Part shown: one piece after another, positions 1 through 9,360 of the stretch
Position numbering within the stretch: position 1 is the stretch's first letter
Layout: each line of letters starts with the position of its first letter
NCBI GenBank assembly: GCA_021838785.1
Contig: JAKCCV010000006.1
Coordinates: 62,001-126,000, forward strand
Source of the DNA: Acidobacteriota bacterium
GTDB lineage: Bacteria > Acidobacteriota > Terriglobia > UBA7540
DNA: 64,000 nt
Direction of reading: 5' to 3'
Notes under the pieces: model-generated
The model's database searches: none
What the model was told of the DNA's origin: nothing
The model's input: the letters and a program-made list of their open reading frames with translations, nothing else
Translations under genes and position numbers: made by a program

Positions 1-588
1 GGGCTTGACCGAGCTTTGCAGGAGGATTTCGACATCATCGTGCTCGACGTCATGCTGCCCCGCAAAGATGGTTTTGAGGTCTGCCGCACGCTTCGCCGGC
101 GCGGTGTTCACATGCCCATCCTCATGCTGACGGCGCGCGGCCAGGTCGCCGATAAGGTTTCGGGCTTGAAGCTGGGCGCCGACGATTACTTGGCCAAGCC
201 CTTTGAGCCGGCGGAACTGACGGCACGGATTGAGGCGCTGCTCCGTCGCGCCTCCGCCCCACGCGAGGGCAAGCCAGAGGCGACGTTCCGCTTTGGCCCC
301 GTGACGGTGGATTTTCGCCGCACCGAGGTGCGCCGCAATGGCAAGCTGGTGGAAATGTCGGCGCGCGAATTTGAATTATTAACCTATTTCGTCCAGCATC
401 AGGACGCAACCATTAGCCGAGAGCAACTCTTGCAGCAGGTTTGGGGCTACGAGGCTTCCACCCTCACCCGCACGGTGGATGCTCATCTATGGATGCTGCG
501 TCAAAAACTGGAAGAGGATCCCCAAAATCCCCGCTATTTCCTTACGGTTCGCGGACTCGGCTACAAGTTCCTCAGCAAGCCGGAGTGA
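1..588 (+). CDS. OmpR/PhoB-family response regulator, 5' truncated by window edge
   Basis: Transcriptional response regulator of a two-component system, acting in the cytoplasm on DNA after phosphorylation by a histidine kinase. The frame is open at base 1, so the true start lies outside; a TTG at 16 is internal. Visible receiver parts are the phospho-acceptor Asp (codon 16, in VLDVMLPRKDG), the Thr of LMLTARG and the Lys of YLAKPF. A winged-helix DNA-binding domain follows (FELLTYF, RTVDAHLWMLRQKL, TVRGLGYKF), which defines the OmpR/PhoB class. Only about the first 35-40 residues are missing. Its cognate kinase is not in the window. It converges with the acyl-CoA synthetase gene, 14 bases apart. 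Confidence 0.93.
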   Translation, partial: GLDRALQEDFDIIVLDVMLPRKDGFEVCRTLRRRGVHMPILMLTARGQVADKVSGLKLGADDYLAKPFEPAELTARIEALLRRASAPREGKPEATFRFGPVTVDFRRTEVRRNGKLVEMSAREFELLTYFVQHQDATISREQLLQQVWGYEASTLTRTVDAHLWMLRQKLEEDPQNPRYFLTVRGLGYKFLSKPE

Positions 589-602
589 TTCGTCCGCCGC
601 CA

Positions 603-3341
603 TCAAGCCAGATCGAGTTGAGCGTGAAGGACGCCGGCCTGTTCATCTTGCCGCAACGTGAATCCTAATGCCTGCGTGATGCGCCGCATGGCTTCATTTT
701 CCGGCAGCATTTCCGCCGTGATGCGCTTCAGCCCTTCCTGGCGCGCGATTTCGACCAGACGGCGAACCAGCTCCCGGCCCAGACCGAGCCCTTGCAGCGG
801 ATCGGCTACCAGCACGGCAAACTCCGCCTCCCGCGCGTCCCGCCGCCTTAAACGGCCCACGGCAACAATGCCGCCGGGCTCGAGTCCCGCTTGCCGCTCG
901 GCCACCAGCGCCAACTCCCGGTCATAGTCATTAAAGCAGACGCGGACCAGCCGCTCGTGAGCGACGCGCGCGTCGAGGCCAATCATGTGGAAATAGCGCA
1001 AGTAAACGCTTCGCTCGGAGAGCACGGCGTGGAACCGTATCATCAGCGGCTCGTCCTCGGGCCGGATGGGGCGGATCAACAACGTCTCGCCGTTTTTCAA
1101 TGTGAAGGGCGCGGCATATTGTGCGGGATAGGGGCGGATGGCGAGGCGCGGCAACTGATCGTCAGAAATTTCCGGCGGGTGAAGGATGAGGCGCGCATCG
1201 AGAGCCGTTAGCCCTTCCGAGGAGGCTAGAAGCGGGTTGATGTCAATTTCTCGAATCGCGCGTTGCTCAATCACTAAGTTGCTGAAGCGCACCAAAAGTT
1301 CAGCGAGCGCGCCGAGGTCCACAGGCCGCCGGCCTCGAACCCCCTGTAAGGCGCGAAAGATGCGTGTCTGCTCCATCATGCGCTTTGCCAGTGTGGTGTT
1401 GAGCGGGGGCAAGGCCAGAGCGCGGTCCTGAAAGACTTCCACCAACTGCCCGCCGGCGCCAAAAAGCACTACGGGCCCAAATTGCGGGTCGAGATTGGAG
1501 CCGATAATCAGCTCGTACCCCTCTCTATGGACCATCGGCTGCACGGTCACCCCTTGGAAGTGCTCCCGGCCGGCACGGGCCTGGACCGAAGCCTGGATGG
1601 CTCGATAGGCTTCGCGGACGGCTCGCTCATCATGGAGATTCAGCCGCACCCCGCCCACCTCCGTCTTATGGGTGATGGTTTTGGAATACAACTTGACCAC
1701 CACGGGGTAGCCGATGGCTTCCGCCGCCGCGACGGCCGCATCCTCCTCCGGTGCGATCCGCGTTGCAACCGTGGGAATCCCATAGGCGGCCAGGACCTGT
1801 TTGGATTCCACTTCCGTCAAAACGGTGCGGCCGGATTTTCGCGCCGCCGAAATCATTTGAGCTACCTCGGAGCCGGCAGCCATGTCCAAGGCGACACGAA
1901 GTTCCGGCGTCTCGTAGAGACCTCGTAAGTTGTAGCTGTACTGCCACATATATTGAAACACGCGCGCCGCCGTGTCAGGGTAAGGGAAGGTAGGGATTCC
2001 GGCGCGGGTCAAGATGTCCTCGCCGGCCGCCACCTGCGTAGCGCCCATCCAGCTTGCGAGAATCGGCTTACTCTCCAGATGGGCTAGCGGCTTCAGCCGT
2101 TCGGCGGTTTGAGTGGGATCGGTCATCGCCTGCGGCGTGAGAATCGTGAGCAGGCCGTCGGTATTCGGATCCCGCGCAGCAATGGCCACGGCTTGGGAAT
2201 AAAGCTCGGCGGAGGCGTCGCCGAGAACGTCAATGGGATTGCCGTGACTCCACTCGCCGGGCAAAATCTCGTTCAAAGACTGAACGGTTTCGGGCGCCAG
2301 GGGAGCCAATTCACCTCCCTCGGTAATCAGCGCATCGGTGGCCAGCACGCCAGGGCCGCCCGCGTTGGTCAAGATGGTCAAGCGTGGCCCTTTGGGGCGC
2401 GGCTGCTTGGAGAGCACATCGGCCATCGCAAACAGATCGCCAATGCTCCGCACCCGCAACACGCCGCAACGCCGGAAGGCAGCGCTCAGAACATCGTCGC
2501 TACCCGCCAGGCTGCCAGTGTGGGAAGCCGCAGCGCGTGCCGCCGCCTCCGTGCGTCCCGCCTTGATGATGATAATGGGCTTGGAAAGCGCGACCTCGCG
2601 GGCGGCGGAGAGAAAGGCTCGCGCGTCGCCGATGGATTCCATGTAGAGAATGATGCTGCGTGTTGCCGGATCATCACCGAGGTAATCAATCAAATCGCCC
2701 CAGCCGACGTCCGCCATGCCTCCAATCGAGATGAATGCACTAAAGCCAATCATGGCCCGCAAGCTCCAATCAAGCAGAGCGGTCAGCAAAGCGCCGCTTT
2801 GGCTGATAAAGCCGATTGTTCCTGGGCGAGCCATAGCGGCGGCAAAGGTGGCATTGAGCCCCGAGGGCGGACTCATCACTCCAAGACAATTCGGACCGAT
2901 GATGCGGAGGTTGCCGCGCCGCGCTTCGGCCAGCATTTGCCGCTCCAGTTCGGCCCCCACCGACCCTTGTTCCTTGAACCCGGCTGAAATGACAATGGCG
3001 CCCTTCACCCCCGCTTCAACACATTCAGCGACCACGCCCGGCACGGTACGCGCAGGGGTCACAATCACCGCCAGGTCCACCGGCTCAGGCACCTCTTTAA
3101 TTTTCGGGTAGGCTTTCACGCCCAGCACTTGCGAACGCGTGGGATTGACGGGGAAGACCGCGCCGCCAAACGGATGGGCGATCAAATTCCAGAAAAGCGT
3201 ACGCCCCACTCGGCCGCTTTTTTCCGTGGCTCCGATGACGGCGACCGTGCGCGGAGAGAAAAAAACATCCAGCGGATGGCCGCGACCTCGAAATACGTCG
3301 TGCGCGGAGTCGAGAGGCGTAGAGGGTTTTGGCTTTACCAT
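603..3341 (-). CDS. Acyl-CoA synthetase (NDP-forming)/GNAT N-acetyltransferase fusion, Pat-like
   Basis: Predicted 912-aa protein combining an NDP-forming acyl-CoA synthetase module with a C-terminal GNAT domain, the architecture of bacterial protein acetyltransferase Pat/PatZ. Domains in order: CoA-binding Rossmann fold (about 25-150, [13 protein letters not shown]), succinyl-CoA-ligase-like region (150-470) with the motif [11 protein letters not shown] whose H274 matches the phospho-His of active ADP-forming synthetases, ATP-grasp (about 490-710, PVVVKLYS), and GNAT (about 745-912; [19 protein letters not shown] contains the acetyl-CoA loop and the Glu expected to be the general base). The start was set at ATG 3341 with AGAAGG upstream rather than TTG 3347. 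Family members acetylate lysines of enzymes such as acetyl-CoA synthetase. Retained H274 suggests the synthetase half may be active. Confidence 0.9.
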   Translation of the reverse strand: MVKPKPSTPLDSAHDVFRGRGHPLDVFFSPRTVAVIGATEKSGRVGRTLFWNLIAHPFGGAVFPVNPTRSQVLGVKAYPKIKEVPEPVDLAVIVTPARTVPGVVAECVEAGVKGAIVISAGFKEQGSVGAELERQMLAEARRGNLRIIGPNCLGVMSPPSGLNATFAAAMARPGTIGFISQSGALLTALLDWSLRAMIGFSAFISIGGMADVGWGDLIDYLGDDPATRSIILYMESIGDARAFLSAAREVALSKPIIIIKAGRTEAAARAAASHTGSLAGSDDVLSAAFRRCGVLRVRSIGDLFAMADVLSKQPRPKGPRLTILTNAGGPGVLATDALITEGGELAPLAPETVQSLNEILPGEWSHGNPIDVLGDASAELYSQAVAIAARDPNTDGLLTILTPQAMTDPTQTAERLKPLAHLESKPILASWMGATQVAAGEDILTRAGIPTFPYPDTAARVFQYMWQYSYNLRGLYETPELRVALDMAAGSEVAQMISAARKSGRTVLTEVESKQVLAAYGIPTVATRIAPEEDAAVAAAEAIGYPVVVKLYSKTITHKTEVGGVRLNLHDERAVREAYRAIQASVQARAGREHFQGVTVQPMVHREGYELIIGSNLDPQFGPVVLFGAGGQLVEVFQDRALALPPLNTTLAKRMMEQTRIFRALQGVRGRRPVDLGALAELLVRFSNLVIEQRAIREIDINPLLASSEGLTALDARLILHPPEISDDQLPRLAIRPYPAQYAAPFTLKNGETLLIRPIRPEDEPLMIRFHAVLSERSVYLRYFHMIGLDARVAHERLVRVCFNDYDRELALVAERQAGLEPGGIVAVGRLRRRDAREAEFAVLVADPLQGLGLGRELVRRLVEIARQEGLKRITAEMLPENEAMRRITQALGFTLRQDEQAGVLHAQLDLA

Positions 3342-3691
3342 GCTCAACCTTCTCTGGCATTCAGGTCAGCGCCACGTTCTAAGCATCAGCATACCACGGG
3401 GCCGTTCGCAGGCTGCTGCGGCCATCACCTTGGCCCGTGATGGCCATCACAGGCTCGGTGGCTTGCAGAGGGGCCCGGGCGTCGCCGCGGCGCGGCGCTT
3501 ATTGCGCGGCTGAAGGTCGGATCCTGTGGGGCAAGTTGGAAATCTTACCTTTGGGTGATGGCCTTGTCATTTAATTGCGCTGCCTTTTGGGCATTGTTTC
3601 GATGGTTTTGTCTGGGTGCCACGGCCGTCGCGCTGGGGATGCGGGAATACGTCACTGGGGCTGCGGAGTTCCGAGCGCGGCGGTGCTTCAC
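3342..3691. other. Intergenic region with no recognised gene
   Basis: About 350 bases between two minus-strand genes. Short frames here have no coding character or family resemblance. It should contain the promoter of the acyl-CoA synthetase gene, but I could not pick a convincing -35/-10 pair and saw no terminator hairpin with a U-tract. Confidence 0.4.
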
Positions 3692-5413
3692 TCAGAGGCG
3701 CCGAAAGACCCCTCGATCGGACCAACGTTTCCAGAAAAGGCCAAAGGTAATCGCCATGGCTAGCAGCCAGAGAGTGGCGGGGAGCCAGTGACGGCCAAAC
3801 AGGTTAGCCGTCGCCGCCACGCTGGCCGTACAGAAGCTGATACCGAGCGCGCACTCAATCAGATCGTTCCAAGTCTCGGCGCGCACGGCACGGCGTTGCT
3901 CGGCCGGAAGTTGGCGAGCAATTTCTCCCCAGAAGCCCGGCGGCTGGCAACGGCGGTAAAATTCAGCCAGCGTCTGGCGTGCTTCCGGAGCGGTCAGCAG
4001 GGTGACGGTCACAATGACCACCCAGCCCAAACCGAACAACAGCAAAAAGCCCTCCCAGAAGGGTTTGTGCGCGAACCCCCACACAAACCAAATGAGGTAA
4101 CTGAGCGGCAAGCCGCCAACCAAGGCTGCAATCTCACCCCAGATGTTTAGCCGCCACCAGAAAAAACGCAGCCAAGCCAGCGGCAGAATGAAAGCAATCA
4201 TCACATTGTTGATAAAGAGGAACCAGGCCATCATTCCCTTGACCAAAAAATGGGCGACTAGGAGCGCGACCATGAGCAAGCCCAGCGTGGCCACGCGCCC
4301 GGCCCACACGTAATGACGGTCACTGGCGTGGGGCTTGATCTGGCGGCGATAAAGGTCGTTAATCAGATAGGAAGCTCCCCAGTTCATTTCCGTGCTCACG
4401 GCGGATTGGTAAGCCGCAAATTCTCCCGCCACCAGAAGACCCTTCAGCCCGGGAAACGCAAACCGATGAACCAGCATGGCCCAGGCACGATCCCCCGGCA
4501 CGCCGTGATCCGGAAAGGCTGCTGCGGCCACGATTCCCAAAAAGATAAAGGGGACCACGCGAACGACCAGCGAGAGAAAAGCGTTAAAAAGCTGACCGAC
4601 CTGAGCGTGAAATTCATTACGGGCCGACATGAATTTTTGGGCGGTGAAACCTTCGCCCGCAGCCGGGGAGGCGGCAAAGAAAAGACCTTGCAGGACCAGC
4701 GCCACCAGGGTGAGGCCAGTAAAGCCATCGCCGGGCGGTGTCGCCTGGAAAAAGGAAGGGGTTTTAATGGCAGCATAAATGTGGCCGAGCCCTCCCAAAC
4801 GGTGAACGACCAGCGGAATGAAGAGCACGTTGGCAATCAAAAAAAAAGCGAATTGAAAAACCTCCGAATACACCGCGCCGAGCAGGCCACCAAGCAAGGT
4901 GTAGATAAGGGTCAGTGAAGCGGCAAAAATAATAATGGAGCTGTTGCGCCAGCCCAAAATGGGCCCGACCGACTTGGTCAGCCAGCCGGTGACGTAGGCC
5001 ATCAGCACCACGGCCCACCCGAAACTAAAATAAACCGCCGCCACGGAACGGAAGATACTCGCGGCGCGGCCGCCGTAACGCACCTCCACAAATTCTGCCG
5101 TCGAGACAATCTTGAGCCGCCGCCAGAACTTGGACCAAATGACGGCCACGAGCGGCATCCAGATCATCCAGGGAATCCACCACCACCAGTTGCCCAGCAG
5201 TCCGCCGGAATAAACCAGCATGGTGAAGGCGGAAGACGAGCCGGCCGACGTGAAGGTGGCGACCGTGGAAAAACCAATCGCCCACCAGGGAAGCGACCGG
5301 CTGCCCACAAAATAGCTCTCCAGGTTTCGGCCGGCCCGACGAGTGAAATAGGCTCCGATGGCGAGCGCCATGAGAGCATAGACCACCATCACGGTCCAAT
5401 CGAGCCAGGTCAT
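3692..5413 (-). CDS. Sodium:solute symporter family protein
   Basis: Predicted 573-aa inner-membrane sodium-coupled transporter of the SSS family. The sequence is almost continuous hydrophobic helices; the N-terminal signature includes YFVGSRSLPWWAIGFSTVATFTSA, split here as YFVGSRSLPWWAIG then FSTVATFTSAG, typical of TM1-TM2 of SSS proteins. About 13-14 helices fit the length, with a longer cytoplasmic tail containing GFWGEIARQLPAEQR. It lies 130 bases downstream of the TonB receptor on the same strand, so it probably moves across the inner membrane what the receptor brings into the periplasm. Substrate cannot be read from sequence; sugars or uronates are the contextual guess. A second SSS gene lies at 17133-18815. 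Confidence 0.9.
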   Translation of the reverse strand: MTWLDWTVMVVYALMALAIGAYFTRRAGRNLESYFVGSRSLPWWAIGFSTVATFTSAGSSSAFTMLVYSGGLLGNWWWWIPWMIWMPLVAVIWSKFWRRLKIVSTAEFVEVRYGGRAASIFRSVAAVYFSFGWAVVLMAYVTGWLTKSVGPILGWRNSSIIIFAASLTLIYTLLGGLLGAVYSEVFQFAFFLIANVLFIPLVVHRLGGLGHIYAAIKTPSFFQATPPGDGFTGLTLVALVLQGLFFAASPAAGEGFTAQKFMSARNEFHAQVGQLFNAFLSLVVRVVPFIFLGIVAAAAFPDHGVPGDRAWAMLVHRFAFPGLKGLLVAGEFAAYQSAVSTEMNWGASYLINDLYRRQIKPHASDRHYVWAGRVATLGLLMVALLVAHFLVKGMMAWFLFINNVMIAFILPLAWLRFFWWRLNIWGEIAALVGGLPLSYLIWFVWGFAHKPFWEGFLLLFGLGWVVIVTVTLLTAPEARQTLAEFYRRCQPPGFWGEIARQLPAEQRRAVRAETWNDLIECALGISFCTASVAATANLFGRHWLPATLWLLAMAITFGLFWKRWSDRGVFRRL

Positions 5414-5482
5414 GCAGGTCGCCTTTTATCTGTTCGTTCTACGCGGAATGAGAATTGTAGCGTGGCCGTCGCCGAGGCGCAC

Positions 5483-5515
5483 GCGAGCGGGCCCCCGCCA
5501 CGTGGGCCCGCTCGC
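5483..5515. terminator. 12-bp perfect inverted repeat between receptor and symporter genes
   Basis: Arms GCGAGCGGGCCC (5483-5494) and GGGCCCGCTCGC (5504-5515) pair perfectly around a 9-base loop. It sits 29 bases past the receptor stop on the minus strand and 70 bases before the symporter start. There is no T-run on either side, so it is not a classical intrinsic terminator; it could stabilise the receptor mRNA 3' end or attenuate read-through into the symporter. Confidence 0.45.
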
Positions 5516-5543
5516 CAAGCTGGGAGAGCTTCACGGCTCCGTT

Positions 5544-8500
5544 TCAGAATGAATACACCAGAGCCATCTGAAGCACGCGCGGGTTCCAAAAGTTCAGCGC
5601 GCCCGCTCCGTTCAGAGGGACCAACGAGCCGAACGAACATGTCCCGCTGGGCCCTGGAATGCAATTGGCTGGACTGCTGCTCAGCACGTTGTTAAAGAAA
5701 TGTTGTCCGGTGTGCGTGCTAGAAAACACATTGAAGATTTCGAGGCGGAACTGCAAATTTTGCCGCTCGGTGATGGGCGTATCCTTGACGAAGGCGATGT
5801 CCGCCTGACGCTGGCCGGGAATGGTCACGATGTTCCGCCCGCTGTTGCCGTAGGTTCCGGCCAGGGGGATGGAGAAGACCGCCGGGTTAATCCATTGCAG
5901 CACGGACTGATGGATTCCGGCAGTCGGACTTCCCTTGATATTGGCTCGGATCCGGTTGCCGAACAGATTGCCGAATTGGTCGGGAATGCGGAAGCAGCAA
6001 TAGACCGTTTCCGGCAAGCCACTGGCAAAGGTTAAAATGCCGCTGGTGTTCCAGCCGCCCAGCAACCAGTTCATCCGGCCAAGAGACCGCGAACGGCCTT
6101 TGCCCCAGGGGAGCTGATAATCGTAGCTTAAGGACAGCCGTTGCGTCTGATTGAAGTCCGCCGGCGCGTAATCGCACTTGAGACAATGAGCATCCTGCAC
6201 GAAGTTGGTGACGTTCGAAAAGGCTGCAATTTCCGAGCTCATATCCATCGCTTTGGACCAGGTGTAATTGGCCATGAAGTCGAGGCCATGCGAAAAGCGC
6301 TCGTCGAGGCGAACCTGCAAAGCGTTGTAATAAGAGCTGAGGATGTTCGCGTTGGCGTAACTGCGGGTGTAGAAGTTGGGAAACGGAGCGCGACGATCAA
6401 TGGGCACAAAGTTGGGATCGGTCAGGCAGGAAGCATTTTTCCCCGTGGCAAATGAGGCGTCCTGCAGGAAGTTGCAGGGGTCGCCGGCCACCGGCGGCGG
6501 GAATGCCTCATTGAATTGCCACTGAATCGGTTCGTGAATGCCGTGCGAGCCGACATAACCGACGTCCAGCATAAGGTTGGGCGTGAAAGCGTATTGCGTG
6601 TCCAAACCCCATTGCTGCGTATAAGGGGTGTGGTTGTTGGGCCATTCCGTTTGGATACCAAAGAGAAACGGCTTGGCCAAAAGACCGGGAAAGGGGTTGC
6701 CCACGACGGGAGGCAACCACAGGCTGTTGAGCGCCAGCGGCGAGGTGTCTTCAAAGCCGGTGGCTTGAGGATAATTCGGATTGGGTGAGTAAAGGTAGAG
6801 CGAGTTGTCGTCGTAGTTAGTGCCGTCGTAAAAACGCATATAGGTGTCATAGAAAATGCCGTAGCCTCCTCGAACCACGAAGCGATCCGTGGGGAAGGGG
6901 CGCCAGGCAAAACCGAAGCGGGGGGCGAAGTCGGCCCAATCCCGCGGCACCAGTTGGTTCGTGATGCAGCACTGCATGTAGGTGGCCTGTTGGGCGGATG
7001 TGAGGGCGGGCGCTTCCTTGTTGACAAAACTGCGGCTTGCCCAAATTAGCCCGCCACCCGGAGTTTTGAGGTTTAACGTGGCGCCGCTGTTGTCAATGCT
7101 GTGAAGCCCGGGCGGAATCTCCCAGCGCAGGCCAAAATCGAGCGTCAAGCGCGGAGTAACGCGGAAATCGTCCTGAGCAAAGAAACTGAGCGCCGTGCCG
7201 CGCAGGTCGTAGATATCACTGGCAATGGGCGCCGGCGCGCCGGTCGAAATGGGATTTCCCAGCAGGAAGTCCGCGAAAGCGTTGCCGGCCGTAGGACCAA
7301 TTTTGCCCGAGGAGGAGGCGCTGGGACTTAGTCCTGTGTAGGCGCCATCAAAGCGCAACACGCCCTCCGCCGTGAATCCGTCGCGGTCAGCCAGTTGAAT
7401 TCTGCGGATGTCGGTCCCCAGGGTAATGGTGTGGCGCCCGTGAATCAGACTGAGCGTATCCGCATACTCAAAAATATTGTCCGTCTGCGTGTAGCCATTG
7501 TTGCCGTTGCCAATGCCGGCGTATCCCTGGGTGGGGCTGACAAGCGGAATGTTGTAAAACGCCGGGGTAGTGGGCGTATTGCTAAAACCCAACTTGGCCG
7601 CCAAATCGGGGCCAAACGCGGTGGCAGCGCCTTCGTGGAAGAACATGCGGTTGTAGCCCACGCGCGCTTCATTGATCATGGTCGGGCTGAGCGAATGGTC
7701 CCAATTCAGGCCAAACAGCCCGCTGTGACTGAAGGCCACAGAACTGTTGACTGGAATAATGGAAGGGGAAGGCTGATTGTCGCGCCAGATAATCATCGAG
7801 TAGGTGAGACGGTCGGCGGAGCTGAAATTGTAGTCTTCCCGCGTGGTGAAGGTGTTGGTGTCAATGCGCGTGGCCGGACTGGCTCCGACGAAGTTCGTGC
7901 ACGGCATCGTGCAGTTGACGTTCGCGGCCGGATAGTAAGACAACAGCTTCTGCGAAATGGAATTCATTTCGTTTGAAGGAATCGTGTTGTTGGGAAATTG
8001 TTTTCGAGTAATCGTCAGCGGGCTGGTGCTGGTGATGACCGTGGTGGAAGGATCATAAATCGGGTAAGGCCAGTCGGAAAAGTTGCCCTGCCGTTCGCTG
8101 GCCGTGGGCACCATCATCGAAATGGCGCTGCCGCTCACGTTGCGCCGCCCCCCTTCATAGTTGGCAAAGAAAAAGGCGCGGTCGTGCCGAATCGGGCCTC
8201 CCAGCGTGGCCCCAAATTGGTTTTGCTGGTTCAGGGGATCGGAGACCGGCAAGTGGGAGTGGTGTAATGCATTCAAATCCACATTCAGCTCATTGCGGGG
8301 TTGGAAAGCGCGGTTCCGCATGAAGTCGTAAATATTGCCGTGAAACCGGTTGGTGCCCGGCTTCAGCGACACGTTCACCTGCGCTGCGCCCTCGCCGTAA
8401 GCCGCCGAATAGAGGCCGTTCTGAAGCTTGAACTCCTGCACGGCGTATTCGGAGGGGATGTTGCTCGGCTTGCTGAAAAACATGTCATTGTCCGTGATGC

Positions 8501-9122
8501 CGTCAATGAGGTAGCTGATGGAAGCCGGGCGCGCGCCATCCACGCTCATTTCCCGATAGGAGTCGTAAAGCCCGTGGAGATCAAACACGCTGGTTTGAAT
8601 GCCGCCCGAGGCCTGCGTCACGCCGGCATTGATAGCGATCAAGCTGGTGAAATCGCGCCCGTTTAAGGGCAAGGCTTGCATCAGCCGACTGGTGACGACG
8701 CCGCCCACGGTAGCATTGCCCGTCTGCACCATTTGGGCACGGCCTAAGACCGTGACGCGCTGCGTCACAGAGCCCACTTGCAGGGTGAAGTCAGCGCTCA
8801 GCGTCTGGTCCACCTGGAGAACCAGGTTGGGGCTGACGGCCGTCTTGAAACCTTTGGCCGAGCAGGTGACCTCGTAGGTGCCGGGCGTCAGGTTCACGAA
8901 AACGTAGTCGCCGGAGCTGGTGGTTGTAAAGCTGCCGGTCACGCCCGTGGCCAGGTTGCGATAGGTTACCTTGGCGCCGGCAATGGCGGCGTGGGAGGTA
9001 TCTCGGACGTAGCCCACAATGGAGCCTTGGGCATTTTGCGCCCGCGCCGCCGGTCCTGAGAGGAGGGCTAGCAACAGCAGGCCGATGCCTGCCCGAATGA
9101 ATTCATGAGCTGCTTTTCGCAT
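5544..9122 (-). CDS. TonB-dependent receptor with carboxypeptidase-regulatory-like domain (Oar-like)
   Basis: Outer-membrane protein of about 1192 aa. Signal peptide (RKAAHEF then a hydrophobic stretch, cleavage near ARAQ), followed by a carboxypeptidase-regulatory-like beta-sandwich (about 32-115: GSIVGYVRDTSHAAIAGAKV), a plug domain with the LPLNGRDFTSL motif, and a C-terminal barrel ending in an aromatic residue (MALVYSF). This is the Oar-like receptor type expanded in Acidobacteriota, presumed to import glycans or peptides using TonB energy. ATG 9122 is preferred over ATG 9128 because AGGAG is 8 bases upstream of 9122 but only 2 from 9128. It is divergent from the IclR gene, with two palindromes in the shared 238-base control region. 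No SusD gene is adjacent. Confidence 0.92.
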   Translation of the reverse strand: MRKAAHEFIRAGIGLLLLALLSGPAARAQNAQGSIVGYVRDTSHAAIAGAKVTYRNLATGVTGSFTTTSSGDYVFVNLTPGTYEVTCSAKGFKTAVSPNLVLQVDQTLSADFTLQVGSVTQRVTVLGRAQMVQTGNATVGGVVTSRLMQALPLNGRDFTSLIAINAGVTQASGGIQTSVFDLHGLYDSYREMSVDGARPASISYLIDGITDNDMFFSKPSNIPSEYAVQEFKLQNGLYSAAYGEGAAQVNVSLKPGTNRFHGNIYDFMRNRAFQPRNELNVDLNALHHSHLPVSDPLNQQNQFGATLGGPIRHDRAFFFANYEGGRRNVSGSAISMMVPTASERQGNFSDWPYPIYDPSTTVITSTSPLTITRKQFPNNTIPSNEMNSISQKLLSYYPAANVNCTMPCTNFVGASPATRIDTNTFTTREDYNFSSADRLTYSMIIWRDNQPSPSIIPVNSSVAFSHSGLFGLNWDHSLSPTMINEARVGYNRMFFHEGAATAFGPDLAAKLGFSNTPTTPAFYNIPLVSPTQGYAGIGNGNNGYTQTDNIFEYADTLSLIHGRHTITLGTDIRRIQLADRDGFTAEGVLRFDGAYTGLSPSASSSGKIGPTAGNAFADFLLGNPISTGAPAPIASDIYDLRGTALSFFAQDDFRVTPRLTLDFGLRWEIPPGLHSIDNSGATLNLKTPGGGLIWASRSFVNKEAPALTSAQQATYMQCCITNQLVPRDWADFAPRFGFAWRPFPTDRFVVRGGYGIFYDTYMRFYDGTNYDDNSLYLYSPNPNYPQATGFEDTSPLALNSLWLPPVVGNPFPGLLAKPFLFGIQTEWPNNHTPYTQQWGLDTQYAFTPNLMLDVGYVGSHGIHEPIQWQFNEAFPPPVAGDPCNFLQDASFATGKNASCLTDPNFVPIDRRAPFPNFYTRSYANANILSSYYNALQVRLDERFSHGLDFMANYTWSKAMDMSSEIAAFSNVTNFVQDAHCLKCDYAPADFNQTQRLSLSYDYQLPWGKGRSRSLGRMNWLLGGWNTSGILTFASGLPETVYCCFRIPDQFGNLFGNRIRANIKGSPTAGIHQSVLQWINPAVFSIPLAGTYGNSGRNIVTIPGQRQADIAFVKDTPITERQNLQFRLEIFNVFSSTHTGQHFFNNVLSSSPANCIPGPSGTCSFGSLVPLNGAGALNFWNPRVLQMALVYSF

Positions 9123-9167
9123 CTTCATATCTCCTGTTCCCAGCAGTTCGCGTCTTCAGCATTCTTT

Positions 9168-9184
9168 GTTCTACGGAGCAGAAC
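9168..9184. promoter_or_regulatory. Imperfect palindrome, candidate IclR-family operator (proximal to receptor)
   Basis: GTTCTACGGAGCAGAAC: outer arms GTTCT/AGAAC match exactly and the pattern resembles the perfect palindrome at 9278. It lies in the 5' leader of the receptor transcript predicted from the minus-strand promoter at 9206-9235. Known IclR-family operators are often GTTC-type palindromes of 15-17 bp; assignment to the adjacent regulator is inference. Confidence 0.5.
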
Positions 9185-9205
9185 TGCTATTTGCCCGACA
9201 TTGTT

Positions 9206-9235
9206 TAGCTATCGCAGAAGGTTCCTCTTTGTCAA
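9206..9235 (-). promoter_or_regulatory. Candidate sigma-70 promoter for the TonB receptor
   Basis: On the minus strand a consensus -35 TTGACA (9235-9230) is followed after 18 bases by a weak -10 TAGCTA (9211-9206). The predicted transcription start would be near 9199, giving a leader of about 75 bases that contains the 9168-9184 palindrome. Confidence 0.45.
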
Positions 9236-9277
9236 GCATAAATCGCAAGACCCATCGGGTGAAGGCTCCGAACCGTG

Positions 9278-9294
9278 GTTCTGCTGAGCAGAAC
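9278..9294. promoter_or_regulatory. Perfect 17-bp palindrome, candidate IclR operator (proximal to regulator gene)
   Basis: GTTCTGCTGAGCAGAAC: two perfect 8-base arms around one central G. It lies between the diverging promoters, about 65-80 bases upstream of the predicted IclR transcription start. Its centre is exactly 110 bases from the centre of the 9168 site, compatible with DNA looping. Confidence 0.6.
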
Positions 9295-9321
9295 AAAAGT
9301 TGGCGTTTTTATGAATTCCAC

Positions 9322-9350
9322 TTTACAACGCAGCCGGAGTCGCGTATAAA
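9322..9350 (+). promoter_or_regulatory. Sigma-70 promoter of the IclR operon
   Basis: TTTACA (9322-9327), a 17-base spacer and TATAAA (9345-9350). The expected transcription start near 9357 is only a few bases before the ATG at 9361, so the message could be leaderless or almost so. Confidence 0.55.
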
Positions 9351-9360
9351 GGCTGGCGGA

